From Luteolibacter rhizosphaerae (lineage in GTDB: Bacteria; Verrucomicrobiota; Verrucomicrobiia; Verrucomicrobiales; Akkermansiaceae), in assembly GCF_025950095.1 (NCBI RefSeq), contig NZ_JAPDDR010000002.1, forward strand, positions 1 to 64,000: 64,000 nucleotides of DNA, in the 5' to 3' direction. The notes below the pieces were generated by a model. The model was not told the DNA's origin, did not search any database, and saw only the letters and a list, made by a program, of their open reading frames with translations. The position numbers and the translations under genes are program-made. This document shows, piece by piece, positions 50,076 to 59,297 of this stretch. The number at the start of each line of letters is the position of its first letter. Within the stretch, counting starts at the first letter, position 1.

Positions 50076-52031
50076 TCAAGGCTTCTCGGCGAGCGCCTTC
50101 TCGAAGCGCTCCGCGATCCATCGCACCGATAGCTCTTCAGCCATGGTGATGCCTCCGCCACCGCGTGGTGCCCGGCCCAGGGTATCTTGCCGAAGCCAAT
50201 CCCGCTCGATCCCGCGCAGCAACGGCACCGAGGCGAGCAGGGCTCCCGTCAGCAGGACCAGCGGCGGCACGAGCTTGCGGGCGCATAGAATCCCGGGCAG
50301 TGCGGCGGCCCTCGGGGCCAGCAGCACCACGCCTGCCTGCCAGACCAGCCAGAGGAATGGCAGGCCGCAGGCCGCCGCCATGGCTTTCAGGTAGTCTTCC
50401 TCATTCTTTCCGAGCCATCGCACCCCGCCGATCGCGGCGACCAGTAGGCCAAGTAGCACGACGGTGGCGAGATCGATGCGCAAGCCGGCGCGCGCTCCCA
50501 AGAAAGAGATCCGCTTGACCACCCGCCAGCGGACCAGTGTCTGCAGGCACGCCCATATCAGCAAGAGGCCGGCCAAAGTCTGCAGGGCTGATGGGGGAAT
50601 GGGGTAGTAGATCGCCCCGATATCCCGGCAACCCAAAGACGTGAACCGGGTGATGACCCAGTAGTAGGCGACCGGCACCAGCAGGCCCAGGCCAAGGATC
50701 CATGCGGTATCTGCCGGGCGGAATAGCGGGGCCAAGCCGTCCGCCACGGCATTCAGGACCATGCCCCGGCGGATGCCTTCCACGCCGGCGATGGCCAGCA
50801 AGAGCAGGCAGAGCACTCCGGAACCCAGAGCGTAGAGACGATCGACCAAGGCATACTCGACCCCGCGCCCTGCCGTGAACAGGGCGGGATTGCCCGCGAC
50901 ATCCGGGGGCGGCGAGGCCAAGCCCGAGCCTCCCGCCATCCATGACATTGACTTGCGATGCGGGCTGGCTCGAAAGATGGAGGATGCCTCTGTGCCCAGA
51001 TCGTCCACGGCGTTGAGCCGGTCTTGTTCCTCCACCATGCCGAGCCGGGTGGCTGCGTCGAGAAGAGCCTCCTTCCCGTGGATGGTGAAGCCCAGTGCGG
51101 TGACCGAATCAAGGAGCGTGGAGGAGCGGGTGCCGAGATGGAGGGAGAGTTCGCGCCAGACCCGGATCAGTTCCCGCAGGCCCTCCTTATTATTCGCGTC
51201 GGCCAAGCGCTTCGATTGCTCGCGGATGATTGCCCCGCAGAATTGCTGGATACGCGACCACGAGATGTCATGAGTGGAGATCGAGAGAAGCATCGCCCTT
51301 GCTTCATCGGCCAAGGTTTCCGGCTCCGGGAGGGAGGCCATCCTGCGTCGGCGGAGGTCCGCAGCGTGGCTCTCGAATCGTCCCGCATCCGCCGCTTGCT
51401 TCAGCAGGACGAGTGCTTCGGTGAAGGCTGTTTCGTCCGTGACCGGACCGCTGCCGCCGCTACCTTTGAATGCTCTGTCCGCCCTCATCATCGATTCCCG
51501 GAGTAGCCAGGCGCCGTTCCCCGGATCGATCCTCTGCCAGGTTTCGCGGTAGTTCGGCGGCAGTGTGTTGTTGGCCTGCACGCTCAAGCCGACATATTCC
51601 TCGAAGAGACCGCGATCCTCGGGTCGTTCCTGGACAAGTCGCTCCACGTTGCGGAGCTGGATGGGCAAATCTTCTGCCAGTCGGGCACTTACGAAATCGC
51701 GTTCGCTTTCGGGCCTTATCTCGATCTCATCCAGCTCGAGTTTGCCCGCGGACAAGTTCTTGAGCGACCACATCTCCTTCACGGTGCCATGGATCAGAAT
51801 GCCTGCGATGGTGCCGAGAATGATTAGCGCGCCAAATGCGATCCCGGCATGAATCCAAGTTCGCCCGGGTTTGCGGTCTTTCAGCCGATTCGCGGCATCT
51901 CCGGCTTCCTCCGCCGAAAGGACCCGCACAAGCAACTCGTCGCGGGCTTCATCCCGAGCCGGCGGATCCGCATCCAAGTTGCGTGTTGCGAGATTGAGAA
52001 AGGTCTCCAGCCTGGGATCGGAGTCGGACAT
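50076..52031 (-). CDS. Seven-helix membrane protein, last gene of AAA+ operon
   Basis: A 651-residue unrecognised protein. A cytoplasmic N-terminal helical segment (LETFLNLATRNLDADPPARD) precedes one helix (residues about 75-95), then an extracytoplasmic region of some 300 residues containing YRETWQRIDPGNGAW. Six more helices lie between about 405 and 625, with ADGLAPLFRPADTAWILGLG, YYWVITRFTSLGCRDIGAIY and AAACGLPFLWLVWQAGV. The C-terminal tail has GAPRGGGGI-like loop residues. It is a clear paralogue of the gene before it in the operon, 53 bases away. ATG 52031 starts MSDSDPRLETF; the longer frame overlaps that gene. No catalytic motif was found. Confidence 0.78.
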   Translation of the reverse strand: MSDSDPRLETFLNLATRNLDADPPARDEARDELLVRVLSAEEAGDAANRLKDRKPGRTWIHAGIAFGALIILGTIAGILIHGTVKEMWSLKNLSAGKLELDEIEIRPESERDFVSARLAEDLPIQLRNVERLVQERPEDRGLFEEYVGLSVQANNTLPPNYRETWQRIDPGNGAWLLRESMMRADRAFKGSGGSGPVTDETAFTEALVLLKQAADAGRFESHAADLRRRRMASLPEPETLADEARAMLLSISTHDISWSRIQQFCGAIIREQSKRLADANNKEGLRELIRVWRELSLHLGTRSSTLLDSVTALGFTIHGKEALLDAATRLGMVEEQDRLNAVDDLGTEASSIFRASPHRKSMSWMAGGSGLASPPPDVAGNPALFTAGRGVEYALVDRLYALGSGVLCLLLLAIAGVEGIRRGMVLNAVADGLAPLFRPADTAWILGLGLLVPVAYYWVITRFTSLGCRDIGAIYYPIPPSALQTLAGLLLIWACLQTLVRWRVVKRISFLGARAGLRIDLATVVLLGLLVAAIGGVRWLGKNEEDYLKAMAAACGLPFLWLVWQAGVVLLAPRAAALPGILCARKLVPPLVLLTGALLASVPLLRGIERDWLRQDTLGRAPRGGGGITMAEELSVRWIAERFEKALAEKP

Positions 52032-52084
52032 TGTTAGAGTAAAGCCGTGCCATGGGCGGATTGTCGGAGGCAACCGCTTTTCGG

Positions 52085-54136
52085 TCACGGGTCGGGGAGC
52101 TTGTTGGCCTCCAGGATCGTGGTGATTCTTTTGGTCAGGTCTGCCACCGCCCGGGCTTCACCGGGAAGAGTGCCGACCTCCGAGAGATTCAGGTTGGTGA
52201 TGGAGGCTTGGATCATCCGCGACTCCTCAATCGATCTCAAAGTCGGCCCACAGCGGAGAAGGATGAGACACGCCAGCGCGAGAGGGGTGGCGATAGTCCG
52301 GCAGAGCAAAACGCCGCCGAGGGCTCCGGACGTCGGGGAGAACAGCACCGAGCCCCCTTGCCAAAGCATCCAGAGCAGGGGGATGCCACAGGCAGCGGCG
52401 ATTCCCTTGGAGATGGGGTCTTCGTGTACGGGTAGCCAGTGAATCGCTCCAGCTGCGGGCAAGATCAAGGCGGTGACGATCACCACCCCCCATCCGGCGA
52501 GGGCAGAGCGACCACCCAAACCTAGAACACCGAGCCGGCGCTTGATCCGCCACTGGATGATCTGGAGCGTGAGCACCCCGGGCAGCAGAAGACCTGAGAT
52601 CATCTGGATCAGGACCGGCGGAAAGCCCGTGAAGAAAGTCATGCCGATATCGCGCGCGCTTAAAGGCGTATGGCGGGTGATGGTCCAATAACACAGGAAA
52701 GGCGCGATGACGCCGAGGCCGAGGATCCATGCGGTATCCCGCCACTGGAGCAGGGGGGCGAGGCCATCGGCCATGCCATTTACGCGCTTGCCACGGCGGA
52801 AGGATTCCAGCCATGCGAGAGTAAGGGCAACGAGAACCAGAATGGATGCCAGAAGGGCGAAGCCTCGCTCGGCGGCGAGATATTCGGCAAGGCGACCCGC
52901 ATCCTGACGCGTGATGTCGAGAGGGAGCGGATATCGTCTCGCAGTCTGGCGTGAGATGCTGTCCAACTGCTTGGGGTCCACCGCCGATTTCAGGGTGAGT
53001 ACCGAGCCCGCACGGAAGGAAGCCGGCACTGGAGACGTCTCAAGCGCGATCTCCGCCATCAGCGCCCTCAAGTGCTTCTCTTCTTCGGTGAGGCCAAGAT
53101 TTCTCGCGGAGTCCGCGAGATACTCGATGAAGGAAACGAAGTAGATGTTGGCGTTGAGATCTTCCCAGTTCCGGGAAGCGGCCAAAAGACCGAGCGAGGT
53201 TTTTCTCCAATCCTCGGCCAAGGTTCTCAGGCCCGCCTTCTCCTGATTTTTCGAGAGCTCCTCGCTCATCGTATAGACCAAGACGGCAAGGGCCCGCTGG
53301 CGGTAGGTGAGTTCATCGAAATCGATTCGCAAGGGGCTCGCGAGATTGGCCAGCGCCGCGTTGCCGACGTAGGTGGCCGGGAACTCCGGGAGCCGGGCGA
53401 GCTTCCGCTCTCGCAGTTCAGGCAGGTAGGTCTGGAACCGACCGGATGATGCGCCTTGGTGGAAGAGTTGGACGGCACGTGCCCGGTCTTGTTCTGAACA
53501 TTTGACGCCAGAGGTCTTACCCATGGCGAGGGATGCGGCTTCCAGAAGATCCCACATGCCATTTCCCGGATCCAGCTTTTGCCAGGTCTCCCGGAAGCCG
53601 GGCGGCACGTCGCCGTGAAGACCCACGTGCCTGAACGAGTAGAGTTCGAAGAGGCCAAGATCTGCGGGGTGCTGCTGCCGCAGTTTGTCGAGGGACTCGA
53701 GCTGTAAGACCTCATCGGAAAGGCGGAGCATGAACAGGCCTTCCCCGAGACCTGCCGCAAAGAACTCCCGATCCTCCGCGGGCAGGCGATCGAACCACTT
53801 CTGAGCGGAAGGGTTGTCGTTCATCGCGATCGGCAGCAGCTTGATCTCGGGCAAGGTCGCCCCGACTTGGAGGAGCGCGATCGCGGCAAGGATGAGGATG
53901 ACGACGGCACCGGCGAGGATGCTTCCGATGCCTTGTCTAACTGGCACGAACTTCGCGAGCTGATAGAGTGCGGCTTCGACCGGAAGCTCCTTCCCCCGGG
54001 ACCGCTCTCGGGCAAGCCGGCTGGCCAATTCGGCGCGCGTTTCATCCCGGGTTGCAGGATCGTTCTCAAGCGTGCGCGTGGCCAGCTCGATGAAGTGGTG
54101 TTCGACGGTCGAGTCCTCCTTCTCGCCGATGTTCAT
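52085..54136 (-). CDS. Seven-helix membrane protein, middle gene of AAA+ operon
   Basis: A 683-residue paralogue of the next gene. It shares the N-terminal pattern (HHFIELATRTLENDPATRDE), one helix near 75-98, a large extracytoplasmic helical region with FRETWQKLDPGNGMW, and six C-terminal helices with ADGLAPLLQWRDTAWILGLG, CYWTITRHTPLSARDIGMTF and AAACGIPLLWMLWQGGS. The conserved segments in both paralogues cluster in and just before the membrane region, suggesting a shared partner. Its ATG overlaps the stop of the AAA+ gene (ATGA, 54133-54136), so it is translationally coupled to the ATPase. Function unknown. Confidence 0.78.
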   Translation of the reverse strand: MNIGEKEDSTVEHHFIELATRTLENDPATRDETRAELASRLARERSRGKELPVEAALYQLAKFVPVRQGIGSILAGAVVILILAAIALLQVGATLPEIKLLPIAMNDNPSAQKWFDRLPAEDREFFAAGLGEGLFMLRLSDEVLQLESLDKLRQQHPADLGLFELYSFRHVGLHGDVPPGFRETWQKLDPGNGMWDLLEAASLAMGKTSGVKCSEQDRARAVQLFHQGASSGRFQTYLPELRERKLARLPEFPATYVGNAALANLASPLRIDFDELTYRQRALAVLVYTMSEELSKNQEKAGLRTLAEDWRKTSLGLLAASRNWEDLNANIYFVSFIEYLADSARNLGLTEEEKHLRALMAEIALETSPVPASFRAGSVLTLKSAVDPKQLDSISRQTARRYPLPLDITRQDAGRLAEYLAAERGFALLASILVLVALTLAWLESFRRGKRVNGMADGLAPLLQWRDTAWILGLGVIAPFLCYWTITRHTPLSARDIGMTFFTGFPPVLIQMISGLLLPGVLTLQIIQWRIKRRLGVLGLGGRSALAGWGVVIVTALILPAAGAIHWLPVHEDPISKGIAAACGIPLLWMLWQGGSVLFSPTSGALGGVLLCRTIATPLALACLILLRCGPTLRSIEESRMIQASITNLNLSEVGTLPGEARAVADLTKRITTILEANKLPDP

Positions 54137-55797
54137 GGCTCTTGCAAATACGCATGCACCTCCTTCGGCACGAACTCTGCGTCGGTGGCCTCTTCCGCGG
54201 CGATTTGCATCTGGGCGCGGATGATGGCGGGATCGACGGGGGGCAGGTAGCCTTGCAGGCTCGCTTTCAGGGCATCGGCGGCGGCGGGGGTGCCGGTCTT
54301 CGTCAGACGGTAGGCCTTCACGGCGAGTGCCTCGGCGGCACCCGGGGTGAGCCACTTCGGCACGAGGGGGAGGAGCGAAGCCTTGGCAGCATCATCAAGC
54401 GGGATGCCGCGGCGTTTGCACAGCGCGCCTAACAGAACCATGCCTTCCTCTGCCGTCGAGGTGGGGAAGATCGGCACCTTCACATCGATCCGGCCAGGTC
54501 GCTTCAGGTCCACCTCGATCAGGTCGGGGCGGCTGGAGGCAAGCACCCACAGGATCTTGCCGCGGTTGCGCGTGTTCGACATTTCCGCCGCCAGCATCGA
54601 GTAGACGCGGCTTGATACCCCGGAATCCCCGGAGCCCGATGCCCGCTTGCCCAAGGCTTGGTCCGCTTCGTCGACGAAGACGATGCAGCGGCCGAGCGCG
54701 TGCAGCAGCGCGAAGATCTTCTCCAGATTCGCCTCGGTGGAGCCTACCCAGCGGTCGCGGAAATTCCGCAGCACCACCACCGGCACGCCTGCCTCCCCGG
54801 CCAGGCATTCCGCCAGATAGGTCTTCCCGGTCCCCACGGGGCCGCAGAAGAGATAGCCCATCGGTAGCGCTCCGATTTCATCCTGGCGCCAGAGTTCGAG
54901 ATCCTGCTTCAGGCGTTTCTTCACGCCTTCCAGACCGATCACGTCGTCCAAGGTCCGGTCCGGTTCGATGAAGTCGATCAGTTCACCCGCATCACGTTCG
55001 ACCAAGGCCTTGCGGAGATCGCCTAGGTCGGCGTCGCCCAGAGCTTTGCCGCTGTGGTTCCGGCGGCGCAGGAAGGCCTCGAGCGCAGCAATCGATGTAC
55101 CTGCAAGCCGTGAGGCAATCCGCTTGAAGTCCGTGGTGCCTTCCAAGGCGCGGGGGCATTCCGGCGCCAGCACTTCCAGCGCTCCGGCCAGCTCGCCCAC
55201 ATCGGGCAGCGGAATCTCGATGTCTGCAGCGCGCGGGTTGTTAGAAACCAGCGGGTGCAAATGGCTGATGCGATCCGCCACCAGGAAAACCGCTTGCCCC
55301 TGCGCGGCCAAAGTCGTGTCGCCGCCCCAGGAACGCAGGATCGAAGCGATCGCGCTCAGCTCGTGATTTATCGTCTGCGGCAGCACCGGCACATAGAGTT
55401 GCGCATCCCGCATCACCACGGCCACGCTCACCGGCTTCGCCCCCACCGCGCGCAGGTTGCGAGCGAATTGGAGGTAGCGCGCGATTGCCCGCACCGCCGG
55501 CAGTGGCAGGGAGGGCATCTCGCCCAGCTCCTTCAAGGCCGGCCACGTGGCAAAGGTTTCTTGCCCGCGCTCCACCCGCAGCCCGAATCCCGGGTCATAG
55601 GACAATACCACTTGGAAGCGCGGCAGCAGCACATCCAGCAGGTAGTCGTTCAGCCGTCCTAGCTTCGCTCCTTCCGGCAGGCGCATCAGCATGCGATCCG
55701 CCACATTGCCATGAAGGATAAACTGTCCCGCCGCCCCGCTCTCATAGCGCGCGACGATTTCGGTGGCCCAGAGCGGGAGCGAGGAAGCTTCAGCCAT
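54133..55797 (-). CDS. AAA+ ATPase, Ycf46-like
   Basis: A 554-residue two-part AAA+ protein. The N-terminal half is a degenerate nucleotide-binding domain (GQFILHGNVADRMLM, VFLVADRISHLHPLVSNNPR, IEIPLPDVGELAGAL), a layout known from Ycf46. The C-terminal AAA domain is intact: Walker A LFCGPVGTGKTYLAE (about residues 323-337), Walker B CIVFVDEADQAL, sensor/arginine region VLASSRPDLIEVDLKRPGRID. It resembles classic AAA (FtsH/p97-like) modules, which thread or remodel proteins. It heads an operon with two paralogous membrane proteins, which are likely partners. The coding frame stays open upstream of ATG 55797 without a standard start codon. Confidence 0.85.
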   Translation of the reverse strand: MAEASSLPLWATEIVARYESGAAGQFILHGNVADRMLMRLPEGAKLGRLNDYLLDVLLPRFQVVLSYDPGFGLRVERGQETFATWPALKELGEMPSLPLPAVRAIARYLQFARNLRAVGAKPVSVAVVMRDAQLYVPVLPQTINHELSAIASILRSWGGDTTLAAQGQAVFLVADRISHLHPLVSNNPRAADIEIPLPDVGELAGALEVLAPECPRALEGTTDFKRIASRLAGTSIAALEAFLRRRNHSGKALGDADLGDLRKALVERDAGELIDFIEPDRTLDDVIGLEGVKKRLKQDLELWRQDEIGALPMGYLFCGPVGTGKTYLAECLAGEAGVPVVVLRNFRDRWVGSTEANLEKIFALLHALGRCIVFVDEADQALGKRASGSGDSGVSSRVYSMLAAEMSNTRNRGKILWVLASSRPDLIEVDLKRPGRIDVKVPIFPTSTAEEGMVLLGALCKRRGIPLDDAAKASLLPLVPKWLTPGAAEALAVKAYRLTKTGTPAAADALKASLQGYLPPVDPAIIRAQMQIAAEEATDAEFVPKEVHAYLQEP

Positions 55798-55928
55798 TGA
55801 ATACAGAACAATGGCTCGCTGCGGGGATGTCGATGGGATTTCGCGCAGGAGATTCTCCGTGTAATTGCCGAAGTTGATCTCCGACTTGCGCGGGCTTGGG
55901 ACGATGACAAGGCTTTCAGAGTCTCCGC

Positions 55929-57344
55929 TTACTCCTCGCCTTCCTCTCCGGAGCCTTCTTCCTTGCCCTCCTTGAACTTGCGCAGCCCGGTTTCCTTCCC
56001 GGCCTCGTTGTATTGCAGGAGCTCACCGTCGAGTTCACCCTTGCGATACTCCGCTTTGAAACGTGGCTCGCCGTTTTCGTAGAAACCCTCGGCCTTGCCG
56101 TGAAGCTGATGGGCTTTCATCGGAATCCGCGATGCCACCTTGCCGTCGTCGAAGCGCTTCTCCCAGACCCACTCGCCCTTGCCCTTCGCGATCAGGAGGC
56201 TATCGCCCCCCTTGTATTCCCCCGGCGGCGGTTCCTTCATGAAGATCGGGGTCTTTCCGCCTTCCAGGAAATAGTAGGCGCGTCCCACTTCGATGCTGTT
56301 CTTGTGGAAGACCACGAGGTTCTCGATATCGATCCTGCCATAGCTGTCTCCCTTCTCCTCGCCCTTCAGGTCGCGGAAGTTCGCGCCCGTGGTGGTCACG
56401 CGCAGCACCTTCGGTTCCGCGGCTCCCGTCTCCACCTCGAAGCCGAAGTGGTCGTAGTAGTGCGTCGTGACCTTTGCATCGTCCTCATCCGGCGGGTCGC
56501 CGCCGGCTTTCTTGCGGACCGTCACGAGTTCTTCCCCCGTGCGAATGAAATCCGGCTCACCGTGTTTCGCAATGATCTCCTTCAGCAGCGGCTCGGTCGT
56601 GCAGGAAGGCACGGAGATGTGCATGGTGATGAAGAAGCCGCCACGCATTCGCTTCGTGCTGCGGATGCTATCGAAAGCGGAATCAATCCGTCCCTCCGCA
56701 TAGCGGGGATCGAAGAAGTCCTTGTTGAGCAAGATCTCCCCGCCGCGTGATTTGAGCAGGGCCACCTGCGCTGCGGCGGGGGCCGGTTTCAGCTTCAGCG
56801 CCTTCTCGATGTCGTCGTGGTCCCAGGAGTCCTCTCCCTTGGCGAAGGCCGCGATGCCCTGCAGCGTTCGACCCTTGCCCTCCTCGGTCCTGCGGAACCA
56901 CATGATGTATTCTTTCCCCGGCTTGAAGTAGGAGCCCTTCAAAGTCTGGAGGATCCGCAGTCGGCCCAGCGAACCGCTTTGATCGTAAGTTTCGTAGAGC
57001 TTGTCCGCATCCAGCCAGTTGCGAAAGGCCTGGCCCGGTTTGCCTTCCACAGGGAAGATGTACCAGTTTCCCCAGTTCGTCGGAGCGTTGAAGTACCAGA
57101 CGAAGTCGGTGCCCTCGGCCAGTTCCGGGCAGCGGAAACGAAAACCGTCGAAGACCTCCTCCTCGAGTTTGGCCGGCTTCTCGCCCAGCTCGATCTCGAA
57201 GCTGGCGGCCTTTCCATCGCCGGAGAGCTTGAATTCCTCGAAGGATTCCACCTGTAAGGCGAGTGCCTCCTTCATGACTTCCGGGTTCATCTCTTGCCCA
57301 TGGCATGCGGCAGTCACGAGTGCGGCGGAGAGAATTCGTCTCAT
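55929..57344 (-). CDS. Exported protein with C-terminal MORN-type repeats
   Basis: A 471-residue protein with a short signal peptide (MRRILSAALVTAACHG). The N-terminal 370 residues are not recognised; they include FVWYFNAPTNWGNWYIF and GKEYIMWFRRTEEGKG. The C-terminal 80 residues carry MORN_2/YwqK-type repeats (RIPMKAHQLHGKAEGFYENG, EYRKGELDGELLQYNEAG), ending in an acidic tail of Glu and Gly. YwqK-like repeats are often labelled antitoxins in databases on thin evidence; I do not adopt that. The gene ends 131 bases before the AAA+ gene on the same strand, so read-through into that operon is possible. Confidence 0.75.
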   Translation of the reverse strand: MRRILSAALVTAACHGQEMNPEVMKEALALQVESFEEFKLSGDGKAASFEIELGEKPAKLEEEVFDGFRFRCPELAEGTDFVWYFNAPTNWGNWYIFPVEGKPGQAFRNWLDADKLYETYDQSGSLGRLRILQTLKGSYFKPGKEYIMWFRRTEEGKGRTLQGIAAFAKGEDSWDHDDIEKALKLKPAPAAAQVALLKSRGGEILLNKDFFDPRYAEGRIDSAFDSIRSTKRMRGGFFITMHISVPSCTTEPLLKEIIAKHGEPDFIRTGEELVTVRKKAGGDPPDEDDAKVTTHYYDHFGFEVETGAAEPKVLRVTTTGANFRDLKGEEKGDSYGRIDIENLVVFHKNSIEVGRAYYFLEGGKTPIFMKEPPPGEYKGGDSLLIAKGKGEWVWEKRFDDGKVASRIPMKAHQLHGKAEGFYENGEPRFKAEYRKGELDGELLQYNEAGKETGLRKFKEGKEEGSGEEGEE

Positions 57345-57514
57345 GACAACATGAGAACTTCGTTCCGATCCGGATCGCCAGCCGGAACTTCGTCTCGCGC
57401 AGCCAACCTGTCTATCCTCGCGAATTCTTCACCGCTCCTTCATCCTTGCGTCCCTTCTCTATCAGCGAATCACGTTGCCTGTGCCGCTTTGCCCTCTATC
57501 CTCCGCCCGCGCCC

Positions 57515-58369
57515 ATGGATCTCGCCGTTGAAATCAAGGACCTCGTGAAGCAATTCCGCCCCGCCGGGCGGAAGGAGCCGCTGCTCGCGGTCGACCGGGT
57601 TTCGATCAACATTGCCCTGGGCGAGGTCTACGGCCTGATCGGCCCGAACGGCTCCGGCAAGTCCACCACCATGAAGGCCTTGCTCGGCCTGGTGCAGCCG
57701 GATGCCGGGGTCTGTCGGATCTTCGGGAACGACTCGATGCGGGTGGATTCCCGCCAGGATGTCGGCTTCCTCCCGGAGAATCCCTATTTCTACAAGCACC
57801 TGAGCGGTAGCGAGACACTCCGCTTCTACGGCAAACTCTGCGGGCTGCGCGGCGCGAAGCTGGAGGCCCGGGTGAAGGAACTGCTCGCCCTTGTCGATCT
57901 TATGGAGGCCGGGAACCGCCGCCTCGGCGGCTACTCGAAGGGCATGCTCCAGCGCATCGGCCTTGCGCAGGCCCTGATTCAGGAGCCCCGTCTCGTCATT
58001 CTGGATGAACCCACCGCCGGGGTGGATCCGGTCGGATCCCGCCAGATCCGCGACCTGATCCTCGATCTCAAGCAGCGCGGCATCACCGTTTTCCTCTGCT
58101 CCCATCTTTTGGAGCAGGTGCAGGAAGTCTGCGACCGCGTGGGCATCATCTTCCGCGGCCGGATGGTGAAGGAAGGCCCGATCGACGAACTGCTGGCAGT
58201 CGAGGACCAGACCGAGATCGTCCTGCGCGATGCCTCGCCCGAGTTGGTGGCGAAAGTACGCGAACTGGTAGCAGCGGAGGGCTCGGCCGAGCTCCTGCGC
58301 GCCGGTCGCCCGCGCACCACTCTGGAGCGCCTCTTCCTCCAGGAAACCGTGGACCGCCGCGAACCCTGA
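57515..58369 (+). CDS. ABC-2 type exporter ATP-binding protein
   Basis: A 284-residue ABC ATPase: Walker A GLIGPNGSGKSTTMKALLG, Q-loop region VGFLPENPYFYKHL, a variant signature YSKGMLQRIGLAQAL in place of LSGGQ, Walker B LVILDEPTAGVDP and switch histidine FLCSHLLEQV. The 'YSKGM' signature is common in the ABC-2/NatA-like subfamily that drives export of lipids, polysaccharide or peptides. ATG 57515 begins MDLAVEIKDLVKQF. The permease gene follows after 15 bases, and a TPR-like protein after that, forming a three-gene unit. Confidence 0.92.
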   Translation: MDLAVEIKDLVKQFRPAGRKEPLLAVDRVSINIALGEVYGLIGPNGSGKSTTMKALLGLVQPDAGVCRIFGNDSMRVDSRQDVGFLPENPYFYKHLSGSETLRFYGKLCGLRGAKLEARVKELLALVDLMEAGNRRLGGYSKGMLQRIGLAQALIQEPRLVILDEPTAGVDPVGSRQIRDLILDLKQRGITVFLCSHLLEQVQEVCDRVGIIFRGRMVKEGPIDELLAVEDQTEIVLRDASPELVAKVRELVAAEGSAELLRAGRPRTTLERLFLQETVDRREP

Positions 58370-58384
58370 TCCCTTTTCCGCCCG

Positions 58385-59296
58385 ATGAGCCGTCCCGCGA
58401 AAAACCGCCCGCTCAATCCCCGCCGCATCGGGGTGATTGCCACGCACACCTTCACCCAGCTCGTCCGGATGAAGGTATTCTACTTCCTCGCCATCTTCGC
58501 GGTCATCGTCCTCGGCAGCAATCTCTTCAATATCCAAGGCATCGGCCGCCCGGACCTGCAGGGCATGGACGTGCTGCGGATGATCCGGAGCTGGTCGCTG
58601 GGCACCATGACCCTGTTCTCCGTGGTGCTGGGGGTGGTGGCCACCGCCCTGCTGCTACCCAAAGATGTGGAGGATCGCACGCTCTACACCATCTTGGCCA
58701 AGCCGGTGCCGCGCTTGGATTACCTGATCGGCAAGCTCGCCGGGGTGCTTCTCCTCATCTTCGTTTCCCTGCTGGTCATGGACTTGCTCATGACCGGCGT
58801 GCTCACGATCCGCACCCACATGCTGGTGGCGGAACAAATGGAGCGGTTCGCCTCGTGGCCCCAAGCGGACAAGGACTCACTGCGTGCCGAGATCATGGCG
58901 CAGGGGCCGACCTGGAGCCTGCACGGCGCCACCCTCGCGGTCTTCATGCGCTCCGCAGTGATCGCCTCCACCGCGCTGCTGCTCTCCACCTTCTCGACCA
59001 GCACGCTCTTCACCACCATCTCCTGCTTCCTCGTCTACTTCATCGGCAATTTCCAAGCGGATGCCCGGGACATGTATCTGAGCAGCGGGGATGGCATCGG
59101 GCCGGGCGGTCGCATTGCCGGGCTGGCCGTGGCCGTGGTCTTCCCGGACTTCCAGCTCTTCAATGTGATCGACGGGGTGATTGAGGGCGCGGCCCTGCCG
59201 CTCGCTGCGCTCGGCACCTTGGCCGGGATCACGATTTTCTACGTGGTCCTGCACACCTTCGTCTCGTGGCTGGTCTTCGCTGGAAAGGAGTTCTGA
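58385..59296 (+). CDS. ABC-2 type transporter permease
   Basis: A 303-residue integral membrane partner of the preceding ATPase, with six hydrophobic segments: FYFLAIFAVIVLGSNLF, GTMTLFSVVLGVVATALLLP, LAGVLLLIFVSLLVMDLLM, AVIASTALLLSTFSTS, FTTISCFLVYFIG and LAGITIFYVVLHTFVSWLVF. The first cytoplasmic part has PKDVEDRTLYTILAKPVPR, a hallmark of ABC-2 permeases related to the NosY/Gld type. An ATP-driven exporter across the inner membrane is well supported; the cargo is unknown. The stop is a single base from the next gene's ATG. Confidence 0.9.
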   Translation: MSRPAKNRPLNPRRIGVIATHTFTQLVRMKVFYFLAIFAVIVLGSNLFNIQGIGRPDLQGMDVLRMIRSWSLGTMTLFSVVLGVVATALLLPKDVEDRTLYTILAKPVPRLDYLIGKLAGVLLLIFVSLLVMDLLMTGVLTIRTHMLVAEQMERFASWPQADKDSLRAEIMAQGPTWSLHGATLAVFMRSAVIASTALLLSTFSTSTLFTTISCFLVYFIGNFQADARDMYLSSGDGIGPGGRIAGLAVAVVFPDFQLFNVIDGVIEGAALPLAALGTLAGITIFYVVLHTFVSWLVFAGKEF

Positions 59297-59297
59297 G

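Noticed and set aside
49753..50121. Minus-strand open frame in the 408-base gap
   Set aside because: It extends into the end of the membrane-protein gene, has no recognisable motifs and a composition unlike coding DNA here.
55929..57344. YwqK-type antitoxin label for the MORN-repeat protein
   Set aside because: Only the C-terminal repeats match; the protein is exported and no toxin gene is adjacent, so an antitoxin role is not supported.
57350..57395. GAACTTCGT direct repeat upstream of the ABC exporter gene
   Set aside because: Two copies of nine bases in a 170-base gap are weak evidence; no promoter element or operator consensus accompanies them.
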